Shown: positions 1-7,166 of the stretch, in pieces
How positions within the stretch are numbered: the stretch's first letter is position 1
Layout of the letters: every line of letters begins with the position of its first letter
Origin: JADLEX01 sp964586775
Lineage (GTDB): Bacteria > Lernaellota > Lernaellaia > JACKCT01
Length of the DNA stretch: 12,966 nucleotides
Direction of reading: 5' to 3'
Assembly (NCBI GenBank): GCA_964586775.1
Contig: CAZPJD010000267.1
Coordinates: 1 to 12,966, forward strand
The notes under the pieces: model-generated
The model's input: the letters and a program-made list of their open reading frames with translations, nothing else
The model's database searches: none
What the model was told of the DNA's origin: nothing
Position numbers and translations under genes: made by a program

Positions 1-1
1 C

Positions 2-1318
2 GTCTTCCACGCGGTCTACTACATTTATAGTGACGTGCGCTTCATCCATTCGGTCTACAACGAAGGCCTCGACGAGTGGCAACCCGAGGACCCCGACCTG
101 CCCTACGACTCCATCACCAACGCCTACGATCTCCTCTTCGACGACCACGGGCACATGCACGTCGTCTTCAGCGGACCGACCGAGGCGTTTTATATGACTG
201 ACACTGAAGGCACGTGGATCTATCGAAAGGTCGGCGATCAGGGTGGTTTCGGCGACTGGTCGAACGGCGTCGTCGACGAAGCGGGCCACTTTCACATCGG
301 GTTCTACGGCGTCGACGAAGTCAGTTCGCCGAAAGTGCTCTACTACGTGACCGACGCCGAACGCGAGTGGACGAGCTGGATCATGGACGATGAGGGCTCC
401 ACCGTCCGCTGCTCCGATGTCGCGTGGGATGACGGCGCGGGGCCCGCGATGGCCTACGGCGACAGCGCCGACGGCGGAGTGACCTACGCGGCCAAACCCG
501 GCGCAACTTGGCAGGTCGCGCAGGCCGTTTCCGGAACGGACGCGGCGTTTGCCGTCGCGCTCGCCTTCGAGTCGGACGGCACGCCGCACATCGCCTATTC
601 GGTCGACGGCGAAGTCGGGCATGCGGTGAAGGATCCCAACTGGCAGGAGGAAACGATCGCATCGCCGGGCGACGTTCCCGTGGCCATCGCGGTGGACGGC
701 GGCGGCGAGACGCACGTCGCCTTCGTTGACGGAACTGCGCTCCAACATTGGACGCCAACCGACGGACTCGAAACGATTGCGGGCGTGTCGGCGTTGCCGC
801 AGGTCGCCATCGCCGCGCGCGGGACGACGCTGCTGGGCATCGCCTTCCGCGAAAGCGGGACCTTCGCCGCCAAGGTGGCGTGGCTCGTGGGCTCCGACTG
901 GCAAATCGAGCCGATCGACGACTCGATCGACGAAGGCGGGACGATCGACCTGTTCATCGGCGCGGACAACATCCCCCGCGCCGCGTACACCGACGCCGAC
1001 ACGGGCCTGCTGCGTTACGCGTACAAAGACGGCGCGTCGTGGACGACCGAGGGCGTGGCGGCGTTTCTGGGCGAGCCGACGCGCGCGGCGCTGGTCTACG
1101 CGCCGGTCGCCGAGCTTGGGCACATGGCCTTCTACGACGCCGACGACACGGCGTTCGGATACGCCATCCGCGCCGATGATGTGTGGGAAACCTATGTTGT
1201 GGACGACGTGGGCGACGCGGGCGATTCGGTGACGCTCGCGATCGACGACGAATACGCCGTTCACGCGGCCTATCTGGCGGGCGGCGCGGTCTACTACGGG
1301 TATCTGTCTTTGCAGTGA
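2..1318 (+). CDS. Secreted repeat protein, probable beta-propeller (5' partial)
   Basis: The reading frame is open to the left edge, so the true start and any signal peptide lie outside the window. The 438 visible residues consist of about nine degenerate repeats of 40-55 residues. Each has a strand ending in H-x-A/G-F/Y (HVVF, HIGF, HIAY, HVAF, RAAY, HMAF, HAAY), a second strand with Y/A-x-Y/V, and a Trp-containing turn (GTWIY, EWTSW, ATWQV, SDWQI, ASWTT, DVWET). This pattern is typical of BNR/sialidase-like beta-propeller blades in secreted bacterial proteins. No catalytic residues can be assigned, so an enzymatic role is not claimed; ligand or surface binding is an inference. The composition is acidic and Cys-poor, with one Cys seen, which fits an exported protein. 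The gene converges on the SGNH gene with 7 bp between stop codons. A Kelch or WD-like fold would look similar at this level. Confidence 0.75.
   Translation, partial: VFHAVYYIYSDVRFIHSVYNEGLDEWQPEDPDLPYDSITNAYDLLFDDHGHMHVVFSGPTEAFYMTDTEGTWIYRKVGDQGGFGDWSNGVVDEAGHFHIGFYGVDEVSSPKVLYYVTDAEREWTSWIMDDEGSTVRCSDVAWDDGAGPAMAYGDSADGGVTYAAKPGATWQVAQAVSGTDAAFAVALAFESDGTPHIAYSVDGEVGHAVKDPNWQEETIASPGDVPVAIAVDGGGETHVAFVDGTALQHWTPTDGLETIAGVSALPQVAIAARGTTLLGIAFRESGTFAAKVAWLVGSDWQIEPIDDSIDEGGTIDLFIGADNIPRAAYTDADTGLLRYAYKDGASWTTEGVAAFLGEPTRAALVYAPVAELGHMAFYDADDTAFGYAIRADDVWETYVVDDVGDAGDSVTLAIDDEYAVHAAYLAGGAVYYGYLSLQ
100..1310 (+). repeat. Tandem degenerate propeller-blade repeats within the coding region
   Basis: At protein level, roughly nine units of 40-55 residues recur. 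Each combines a D/G-turn, an H-x-A/V/G-F/Y strand and a W-containing turn. The last unit ends at the C-terminus (HAAYLAGG then VYYGYLSL), as in propellers closed by the terminal strand. The repeats are diverged at DNA level and should not cause assembly collapse. Unit boundaries are approximate. Confidence 0.6.
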
Positions 1319-1325
1319 AGCGCCT

Positions 1326-2609
1326 TCATGGCATGCCGTACAGGTCCTGCCAGCCCTCGCGCGCGATCAACGCGTCGCGATCCGGCGCGGGCAGCGGCTC
1401 GCCCGGCGCACCGGCTACGTATTCCGCATCGAGCGTGGCGCGCAACACGACCTGCGCCATCGCGTGGTAGCCCTTCCACGTCAGGTGGCACGAATCCTTG
1501 AACAGGCTCGGCGGCGTAATGCCGGTGGGCGACATCGCCTCGGCGGCGGCCTCGAGATCGGCGAGCGGCACGCCGCGCGCGCGCATGGTCTCGCGCACGA
1601 ACGCATTGAACGACGGGCGTGTGCGATTCATCGGCAGGTTTTCGACGTAGACGCGGTAGGTATCGAGCGCCGCCGCGTACTCTCCGATGTTCTCCAGACA
1701 CTGCCCCGTCAGCTTCGCCGCGTAGGCCTGATGCGGGCTGCGCGCGTAGATCGCCGCCGCCGCGACGCAGTCGCCGCGTTCCGCCGCATTCGCGCCCGCG
1801 ATGAAATCCGGGTCGTTTTCCGGGAACACGTATTCGCGGTCGCCCTGCCCGGGGTCGATGCCGCGATACTGATAGTGGATCGGCAGTGTCATCCAGACGA
1901 CGGGCACGCCCGCCGCTTGCGCGTCCTCGAGGATCGCGATGACGTTTTCGCGAAAGCCCCGCACAACCGCCTGCGTATCGTCGTCCTGCGGCGTGAAGGT
2001 TGGCCGTTCTCCGGCGGTCGGCACGCTCAGAAGGCTCCGCTTCATCGCGCGGTACACGACCCACTCGTTCAGCGCGTCGCTCATCGGAACTCGCGAGACG
2101 TACCCCTCGTTGTTGCCCACTCCGACGACGAGCAGGTCGGGCTCGACCTCGAGCGACTGGCGCACCACGTCGCGCACGACGTTCGACATCCCACCCGCCG
2201 CGCCGACGTTGACGAGCTCGAACGTGCGCGACGGAAAACGCGCCGAGAGCTCGGCCCGCATCCAGTCGCCAATGCCGCCGTGGCCGGGCTGGCTCTGTAG
2301 TTGATGCACGTACGGCGATCCCTGCGCGAACGACTCGCCCGCGATCATGATGCGAAACGTGCCGGGGCGTTTGCGAACGGGCACGTAACTTTCGACGAGC
2401 CCGCCCTGTTTGGGAATCAGCCACCACGCACCGCGCGCCGTCCATTTTTTCGTGACGACGCGGATCGGCGCGTGCGTCGCGGCGTCGTCGGGCCGTTCGG
2501 TCGCAAGGCGTCCGCTCGATTCGAACCACGTCAGAACGAACGTGGCCGCGAGGCCGAGAGCCATCGCGGGAATGATGGCGAACAGGAAATGACGCGGCCG
2601 TCGACGCAT
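1326..2609 (-). CDS. Membrane-anchored SGNH/GDSL-type hydrolase-like protein with TPR-like insert
   Basis: This 427-residue protein has one N-terminal membrane segment (about residues 7-28) after an Arg-rich start, so the remainder is probably periplasmic. SGNH blocks are in order: GESFAQG (Ser93, block I), NVGAAGG (Gly136 region, block II), GVGNNE (Asn167, block III) and DSCHLTWKGY (Asp372, His375, block V DxxH). These would give a Ser-His-Asp triad with Gly/Asn oxyanion residues, so an esterase or acyl-transfer role on an envelope glycan or lipid is plausible but the substrate is unknown. Between blocks III and V, residues about 271-325 look like a pair of TPR helices (ERGDCVAAAAIYARS, then ENIGEYAAALDTYRVYVENL). 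I chose the ATG at 2609 because the membrane segment follows directly. An in-frame GTG at 2672 would add 21 polar residues and also lacks a ribosome site. The family call is fairly secure, the function is not. Confidence 0.78.
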   Translation of the reverse strand: MRRRPRHFLFAIIPAMALGLAATFVLTWFESSGRLATERPDDAATHAPIRVVTKKWTARGAWWLIPKQGGLVESYVPVRKRPGTFRIMIAGESFAQGSPYVHQLQSQPGHGGIGDWMRAELSARFPSRTFELVNVGAAGGMSNVVRDVVRQSLEVEPDLLVVGVGNNEGYVSRVPMSDALNEWVVYRAMKRSLLSVPTAGERPTFTPQDDDTQAVVRGFRENVIAILEDAQAAGVPVVWMTLPIHYQYRGIDPGQGDREYVFPENDPDFIAGANAAERGDCVAAAAIYARSPHQAYAAKLTGQCLENIGEYAAALDTYRVYVENLPMNRTRPSFNAFVRETMRARGVPLADLEAAAEAMSPTGITPPSLFKDSCHLTWKGYHAMAQVVLRATLDAEYVAGAPGEPLPAPDRDALIAREGWQDLYGMP

Positions 2610-2827
2610 GTTTGAAGTCTTGGTCGGTCGCTTTGCGACGTCAACGGGCTTGGAGACTTTGCCCTCCCTCACTTATTGGGGAGGCGTGGCGAGCGTGGGA
2701 AGTGCTCCGCGATGAGCGACGGTCGATCGTTGCGGGCGCGTTGAAAAAGGCGGATATGGACGCGGACGCTCGCCCGCGAGCCCATCCGGCGCATCGCGTT
2801 CCGCGCTTTGAGGAAGACCGTTGTTTC

Positions 2828-2855
2828 TTGACTTTCGAGGACCCCCACCTAGAAT
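2828..2855 (+). promoter_or_regulatory. Sigma-70-type promoter of the deacetylase-prenyltransferase operon
   Basis: TTGACT (2828-2833) and TAGAAT (2850-2855) each match the -35 and -10 consensus at 5 of 6 positions and are separated by 16 nt. Transcription would begin near 2862, giving a leader of about 29 nt that contains the ribosome site. This is the best consensus promoter in the window. Confidence 0.72.
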
Positions 2856-2880
2856 GCCGTCGGCACGGGGGTAAGGGAAA

Positions 2881-2887
2881 GGAGGGG
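2881..2887 (+). promoter_or_regulatory. Shine-Dalgarno site deciding the deacetylase start
   Basis: GGAGGGG, preceded by AAA, lies 3-9 nt before the ATG at 2891. It selects this ATG over longer in-frame extensions back to 2612, which would cross the promoter. Confidence 0.8.
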
Positions 2888-2890
2888 CGG

Positions 2891-3934
2891 ATGACCCGCA
2901 CCGGCATCGTCCGGCACCCACTGTATATCGAGCACGACATGGGAGCCTTCCATCCCGAGACGCCGCGGCGGCTGACGTCGATCTACGCCATGCTCGACAC
3001 CCCCGAAATGGTCGGCCGATTCACCGAAATCGAGCCGCGAAAGTCCGGATTTTCCGACCTCGTCCGCGTGCACGACCCCGGCTACATCCAGACCGTCGCC
3101 GCCACCAAGGGACGCACCGTGTCGCTCGACCCCGACACCTCCACCTGCCCCGCCAGTTACGACGCCGCCATTTTGGCCGCGGGGGGCACGCTCGCCGCGA
3201 TCGACGCCGTCATGTACGGGCGCGTGCGCAACGCGTTTTGTCTGCATCGTCCGCCGGGTCACCACGCCGAGCGCGACCGCGCCATGGGTTTTTGCTTTTT
3301 CAACAACGTCGCCGTGGGCGCGACGCACGCCATCGAGACGCACGAGCTCGAGCGCGTGCTGATCGTCGATCCCGATCTGCATCACGGCAACGGCACGCAG
3401 CACTCGTTCTATCATCAGAACAACGTGCTCTACATGAGCACGCACCAGTATCCGTTCTACCCGGGCACGGGGCACTACCGCGAGGTCGGCGACGGCGAGG
3501 GCCGCGGCTTCACGGTCAACGTGCCGCTCGATTACGGATTCGGCGACGGCGATTTCGAGCGCGTCTTCGACGAGCTGCTCATGCCGATCGCGCGAGCATA
3601 CCGGCCGGAGCTGGTGCTCATGTCGGCGGGCTACGACACGTACATCGACGATCCGCTGGGCGCGATGCGCGTGACGCCGCACGGGTTCGGCATCATGTTC
3701 GACCGACTGCTCGCCCTCGCCGACGAGTGCTGCGACGGGCGCTTCGTCGCCGTGCTCGAAGGCGGCTACCACCTTCAGGGGCTGACCGATTCGGTTCGCA
3801 CGAGCCTTTGCGTCATGGACGCCGAGCCCGGCGCGCGCGGGGAATGGACCGCCGAGCCGCTTCGGCGCGACGCCGTGGACTCCGTCATCCGTACCGTGCG
3901 CCAGACGCACGCCCCCTATTGGCCGGGGCTTTGA
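2891..3934 (+). CDS. Histone deacetylase family (class II-like) zinc deacetylase
   Basis: This 347-residue protein has the full arginase/deacetylase fold signature. The active-site pair is His124-His125 in RPPGHHA. Zinc ligands are expected at Asp162 and His164 (DPDLHHGNGTQ) and Asp249 (SAGYDTYIDDPLG). The catalytic tyrosine is Tyr293 in LEGGYHL. The family removes acetyl groups from lysine side chains or from polyamines. The N-terminus HPETPRRL and the length resemble class II HDAC-like bacterial enzymes (AcuC and acetylpolyamine amidohydrolase relatives), but no sequence feature I can see separates protein from polyamine substrates. The usual Trp before the zinc-binding Asp (DWD) is Pro here (DPD). 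The enzyme is presumably cytoplasmic, with no signal or membrane segment. The start is fixed by a strong ribosome site and promoter. The next gene starts 8 nt after the stop, suggesting one operon and possible translational coupling. Confidence 0.93.
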   Translation: MTRTGIVRHPLYIEHDMGAFHPETPRRLTSIYAMLDTPEMVGRFTEIEPRKSGFSDLVRVHDPGYIQTVAATKGRTVSLDPDTSTCPASYDAAILAAGGTLAAIDAVMYGRVRNAFCLHRPPGHHAERDRAMGFCFFNNVAVGATHAIETHELERVLIVDPDLHHGNGTQHSFYHQNNVLYMSTHQYPFYPGTGHYREVGDGEGRGFTVNVPLDYGFGDGDFERVFDELLMPIARAYRPELVLMSAGYDTYIDDPLGAMRVTPHGFGIMFDRLLALADECCDGRFVAVLEGGYHLQGLTDSVRTSLCVMDAEPGARGEWTAEPLRRDAVDSVIRTVRQTHAPYWPGL

Positions 3935-3942
3935 AACCACCG

Positions 3943-4848
3943 ATGACCGACAACTCCCAGACACTCGCGCAATATCTGTCGGCGCAGGGCGAACGCGTGA
4001 ACGAGCGGCTGCGGCTCATCATGCGGGACCGTTGCGGCGATTTCCCCCGCCTGGAAGAGGCGATGCGCTACTCGCTCTTCGCGGGCGGAAAGCGCTTGCG
4101 TCCGATCCTTGCGATCACGGCGTGCCGCGCGTGCGGCGGCGACGACGAACTCGTGCTGCCCTTCGCGGCGGCGCTCGAGATGATCCACACGTTCAGCCTG
4201 ATTCACGACGACCTGCCCGCGATGGACGACGACGACTTCCGACGCAGCCGCCCGACCAATCACAAGGTCTTCGGCGAGGCGCAGGCGATTCTCGCGGGCG
4301 ACGCGCTACTGTCCGAGGCGTTTCGCGTCATGGCCGATGTGGCGCTCTACCCCGGCGTGTCGCCGGCCACGGGCCTCGCGGTGATGCGCGAGGTGGCCGA
4401 CGCCGCGGGCGTGTGCGGCATGGTGGGCGGGCAGAGCCTCGACCTCATCTCCGAAAACCGCGACATCGATCCCGACGTGCTCGACCTGGTGCATCGCTGC
4501 AAGACGGCGCGCTTCATCGCGGCGGCGGTGGTGGTGGGCGGTCTGGTCGCGAACGCGGCGGCGGAGCGCATTGGGGCGCTGCGCGCGTACGGCGAAAAGA
4601 TCGGCCTCGCGTTTCAGATCGTGGACGATTGCCTGAACGCCTCGGGCGACACCGCGACCACCGGCAAATCGGTGGGCGGCGACGCCAAGCACGGCAAGGC
4701 GACCTACCCCGCCTACTATGGGCTGGACGAAAGCCGCGTGCGCGCCCGCGCACTCGCCGACGAAGCGATCGCGGCGCTCGGCCCGTTCGGTGCCGAGGCC
4801 GACCGCCTGCGCGAGATCGCGCGCTTCATCGTCGATCGCGACCGCTAA
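3943..4848 (+). CDS. ispA: Polyprenyl synthetase, farnesyl diphosphate synthase-like
   Basis: This 301-residue all-alpha prenyltransferase should condense isopentenyl diphosphate with allylic diphosphates to give FPP (or possibly GGPP), feeding undecaprenyl, quinone and hopanoid/carotenoid synthesis in the cytoplasm. Visible motifs are GGKRLRP (48-54), the first Asp-rich motif DDLPAMD (89-95) with the two-residue bacterial insertion, GQSLDL (163-168), a KT pair (187-188), and the second Asp-rich region QIVDDCLN (225-232) followed by GDTATTGKSVGGD and GKATYP. Phe84, five residues before the first motif, fits a short-chain product. The second motif reads DDxxN rather than DDxxD. The ATG at 3943 is 8 nt after the deacetylase stop and has only a weak ribosome site, so coupling is likely. 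The common partners xseB and dxs are not adjacent. The stop overlaps the convergent kinase gene by 4 bp. The symbol reflects family membership; chain length is not proven. Confidence 0.88.
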   Translation: MTDNSQTLAQYLSAQGERVNERLRLIMRDRCGDFPRLEEAMRYSLFAGGKRLRPILAITACRACGGDDELVLPFAAALEMIHTFSLIHDDLPAMDDDDFRRSRPTNHKVFGEAQAILAGDALLSEAFRVMADVALYPGVSPATGLAVMREVADAAGVCGMVGGQSLDLISENRDIDPDVLDLVHRCKTARFIAAAVVVGGLVANAAAERIGALRAYGEKIGLAFQIVDDCLNASGDTATTGKSVGGDAKHGKATYPAYYGLDESRVRARALADEAIAALGPFGAEADRLREIARFIVDRDR

Positions 4849-7034
4849 ACCGAATACGCGCCGCGCGCTGCGTCGAGAATCTCGCGCACGCGCCGGGCGA
4901 TCTGTCGGGCCGTGAAGGGCTTCTGCAAAAAGTTGACGCCGCTTGCGAGCACGCCGTGGTGCACGATGGCGTTTTCCGTGTAACCCGAGATGTAGAGGAC
5001 GGGCAGGTCGGGTTTTTCGACGCGCAGCCGATCGAAAAGTTCGACGCCGCCGACGCGCGGCATCACCACGTCGGTGACGAGCAGGTCCACTTCGCCCGAC
5101 GCCGCGCGAAACGCCGCCACCGCCGCGTCGCCGTCCGCCGCCTCGATCACCGAATATCCCGCGGCCTCGAGGCTTCGCTGCGTGAAGCGGCGCACGAGGT
5201 CCTCGTCCTCGACGAGCAGGATCGTGCCGCTGCCCGGCGCGTCGATGACCGGCTCCGGGATGGTTTCGCCTCGCTCGGGGGCGTCGGTCGCGGGCAGGTA
5301 GATGCGAAATGTCGTCCCGATTCCGGGCTCGCTGTACACCGTGATCGCGCCCGAATTTTGCCGCACGATTCCGTACACGGTCGAAAGTCCAAGCCCCGTG
5401 CCCTTGCCGCGCTCCTTGGTTGTGAAAAACGGCTCGAAGATCCGCTCGCGCGTCTCGCGGTCCATCCCCCTGCCGGTGTCGCTGATCGAGACCACCACAT
5501 AGTTACCCGGCGCGATGTTTTCGCGGGTGCGGCAGAACTCGTCGTCGAGCGCGGCGGTCGAGGTCTCGAAGATCAGCTTGCCGCCGCCCGGCATCGCGTC
5601 GCGCGCGTTGACCGCGAGGTTCATGAGCAACTGGTCGAACTGATGCGGATCGATGCGGATGTGCGCGTCCGACCGGTCGAGGTCGTAGACGAGTTCGATA
5701 TCCTCGCCGATGACGCGCGAGAGCATCCGCCGCGAATCGGCGAGCAGACCGTTCACCCCCACCACACGCGGCGAGATGATCTGGCGGCGCGAAAACGCGA
5801 GCAGTTGCTGCGTGAGCGAGGCCGCGCGCTCGGCCGCGGCGCGGATCTCGCGGGCGTCGTCCGCCAGGGGGTCGCGATCGGAAAGGCCCGCGATCAGGAA
5901 ATCCGTGTAGCCTAGGATCGCCGTGAGCAGGTTGTTGAAATCGTGCGCGACACCGCCCGCCAGCAGCCCGATCGCCTCCATCTTCTGCGACTGCGCGAGC
6001 TGCTGCTCGAGCCGCGACTTGTCCTGCGTCTGCCGGACGCGCTCGCCGATGTCGGTGACGGAGCCCGCGACGAGGCGCACCCGCCCGTCCTCGTCACGCT
6101 CGTACACGCCGATGTGATCGGCGACCCACACGTCATCGCCGTCCTTTCGGCGCATCCGGTATTCGCGCAGCGACGTGATGTCGTCACCCGCTTCGGCAAG
6201 ACGCCGATATTCGGCGCGGCGTGCGTCCAAATCGTTCGGATGCACGAGCGAGCCCAACGCGCTGCCGCCGAGGGTCGCGAGTTCGGCGGGCGTGTAGCCA
6301 ACGACCGGCGCGATGCCCTCGCTCGCGAACACGAACCTGTCCGAAGTCACGTCGTAAATGTAGAGAAAACTGGGCAGGACGTGCACGAGGCGGTCGAGGA
6401 ACGCGCGCGTGCGCCGGAGTTCCTCCTCGGCCTCGCGCTGCGGCGTGATGTCCACGGCGATGCCGACGAGCGACTGCACGAGTCCGTCGTCGTCGAAGAT
6501 CGGAATCTTGGTGACGTGATACCAGCGCCGGCCGCTCGGGGCGTCCACCCACTCCTGAAACGTCCGCGCCGTGCCCGATTCGATGACGAGTCGGTCATTC
6601 GCCTCCATCTCCGGCGCGCTTCCGGGAATGATCTCCCGCGCCGTGCGATGGATGATGGCGTTAATCGGCAGTCCCAGTGTCTCCCGCAGGCGCAGATTCG
6701 CGACCAGATGCCGCCCTTCGCGATCCTTGACGAAGACGATGGCGCCGGCCTGATCGAGGATGTCCATCAACTGGTGCTCGCCGCGCGACAGGGCGTCTTC
6801 GGCCCGCGAGGCCCGCACGAGAAAACGATTGATGGCGATGAACAACAGGACGGTGGTGATGAGAACGTAGGCGATGCCCTTGTAAGACTGCGCGACGGTC
6901 AGCGCGGCGGCGTCGCGAACAAAGAAAGACAACACGCGGTCCGACAACAGGATCCACGCCACGCCGAACATCAGATACAGGGCCGAGACCCGAAAACCGA
7001 CCCCGCGAAACATCGCCGTGAGATGTCGTTTCAC
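4845..7034 (-). CDS. Membrane PAS-PAS hybrid histidine kinase with C-terminal receiver
   Basis: This 729-residue protein has two membrane helices (about 17-36 and 54-72) separated by a short loop of about 17 residues, so there is no sizeable periplasmic sensor. Two PAS domains follow (about 86-198 and 212-331), the first ending GIAVDIT and the second GSVTDI. The HisKA domain has phosphoacceptor His364 in GGVAHDFNNLL. The ATPase domain shows the N box NLAVNARD (Asn476), G1 DTGRGM (Asp519), F box FEPFFTTK and G2 GKGTGLGLS. The receiver (about 603-722) has acidic residues Glu609-Asp610-Glu611, phosphoacceptor Asp655 in LLVTDVVMPR, Ser683 and Lys705. All catalytic residues are present. Output would need a separate phosphotransfer protein or target, because no DNA-binding domain is fused and none lies nearby. 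The signal is probably cytoplasmic or membrane-derived through PAS. The start GTG at 7034 is uncertain; an in-frame ATG lies at 7013. Confidence 0.92.
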   Translation of the reverse strand: MKRHLTAMFRGVGFRVSALYLMFGVAWILLSDRVLSFFVRDAAALTVAQSYKGIAYVLITTVLLFIAINRFLVRASRAEDALSRGEHQLMDILDQAGAIVFVKDREGRHLVANLRLRETLGLPINAIIHRTAREIIPGSAPEMEANDRLVIESGTARTFQEWVDAPSGRRWYHVTKIPIFDDDGLVQSLVGIAVDITPQREAEEELRRTRAFLDRLVHVLPSFLYIYDVTSDRFVFASEGIAPVVGYTPAELATLGGSALGSLVHPNDLDARRAEYRRLAEAGDDITSLREYRMRRKDGDDVWVADHIGVYERDEDGRVRLVAGSVTDIGERVRQTQDKSRLEQQLAQSQKMEAIGLLAGGVAHDFNNLLTAILGYTDFLIAGLSDRDPLADDAREIRAAAERAASLTQQLLAFSRRQIISPRVVGVNGLLADSRRMLSRVIGEDIELVYDLDRSDAHIRIDPHQFDQLLMNLAVNARDAMPGGGKLIFETSTAALDDEFCRTRENIAPGNYVVVSISDTGRGMDRETRERIFEPFFTTKERGKGTGLGLSTVYGIVRQNSGAITVYSEPGIGTTFRIYLPATDAPERGETIPEPVIDAPGSGTILLVEDEDLVRRFTQRSLEAAGYSVIEAADGDAAVAAFRAASGEVDLLVTDVVMPRVGGVELFDRLRVEKPDLPVLYISGYTENAIVHHGVLASGVNFLQKPFTARQIARRVREILDAARGAYSV

Positions 7035-7061
7035 GCGTCATCCGATCAAGTTGTCGCGAAG

Positions 7062-7090
7062 ATATTAACCGAGTTCACTGAGTCGTCCAA
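7062..7090 (-). promoter_or_regulatory. Candidate promoter of the hybrid kinase gene
   Basis: On the minus strand, TTGGAC (7090-7085) and TAATAT (7067-7062) are spaced 17 nt apart. Transcription would start near 7055, about 20 nt before the GTG at 7034. The matches to consensus are moderate (3/6 and 4/6), but the -10 sits in the only AT-rich patch upstream of the gene. Confidence 0.45.
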
Positions 7091-7130
7091 GAATCTCGCG
7101 CAACCGGCAAATAACCAAACGCATCCGATT

Positions 7131-7159
7131 TTGCCCCCCGCGTCGATTCCGAGTAAAAC
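7131..7159 (+). promoter_or_regulatory. Candidate promoter of the antiporter gene, leaderless type
   Basis: TTGCCC (7131-7136) and TAAAAC (7154-7159) are spaced 17 nt apart. The -10 ends 7 nt before the ATG at 7167, so transcription would start at or next to the start codon. No Shine-Dalgarno sequence lies upstream, consistent with leaderless initiation. Confidence 0.45.
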
Positions 7160-7166
7160 ACCGGTC

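Larger units (their letters stand above)
2610..2890. other. Divergent intergenic region between SGNH gene and deacetylase gene
   Basis: These 281 bp separate two divergently transcribed genes. The right part holds the strong promoter and ribosome site of the deacetylase gene. The left part holds a weak candidate promoter for the SGNH gene (TTGACG at 2644-2639 and AAGACT at 2621-2616 on the minus strand, 17-nt spacer, 6 nt before the ATG). A perfect 6-2-6 palindrome, GCTCGC-CC-GCGAGC, lies at 2768-2781, and a small inverted repeat, CCTCCC/GGGAGG, near 2664-2684. Both plus-strand frame extension and minus-strand ORFs cross the region, but they have no recognisable domains. Confidence 0.6.
7035..7166. 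other. Divergent intergenic region between kinase and antiporter genes
   Basis: These 132 bp are more AT-rich than the genes and hold two facing-away promoters listed separately. No open frame with recognisable sequence, repeat or RNA structure was seen beyond them. Confidence 0.6.

Noticed and set aside
2610..2672. Upstream GTG start for the SGNH gene, adding 21 residues
   Set aside because: No ribosome site in front of it, the added residues are polar and precede an otherwise normal membrane anchor, and a candidate promoter overlaps the extension.
2661..2690. Similarity between the CCCTCCCTCAC stretch here and the CCCTCACCCC element at the right end
   Set aside because: Only a handful of bases match and the palindromic part differs, so a common repeat origin is not supported.
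2768..2781. Palindrome GCTCGC-CC-GCGAGC upstream of the deacetylase promoter
   Set aside because: Short, far (about 47 bp) from the -35 and easily expected by chance in GC-rich DNA; kept only as a remark in the intergenic entry.
2849..3964. Minus-strand open frame of 371 codons opposite the deacetylase gene
   Set aside because: Val/Ala/His-rich antisense shadow; the deacetylase frame has all catalytic residues plus promoter and ribosome site.
4032..5915. Plus-strand open frame of 627 codons spanning the prenyl synthase and the kinase C-terminus
   Set aside because: It crosses two real genes in other frames, is Arg-rich and shows no domain.
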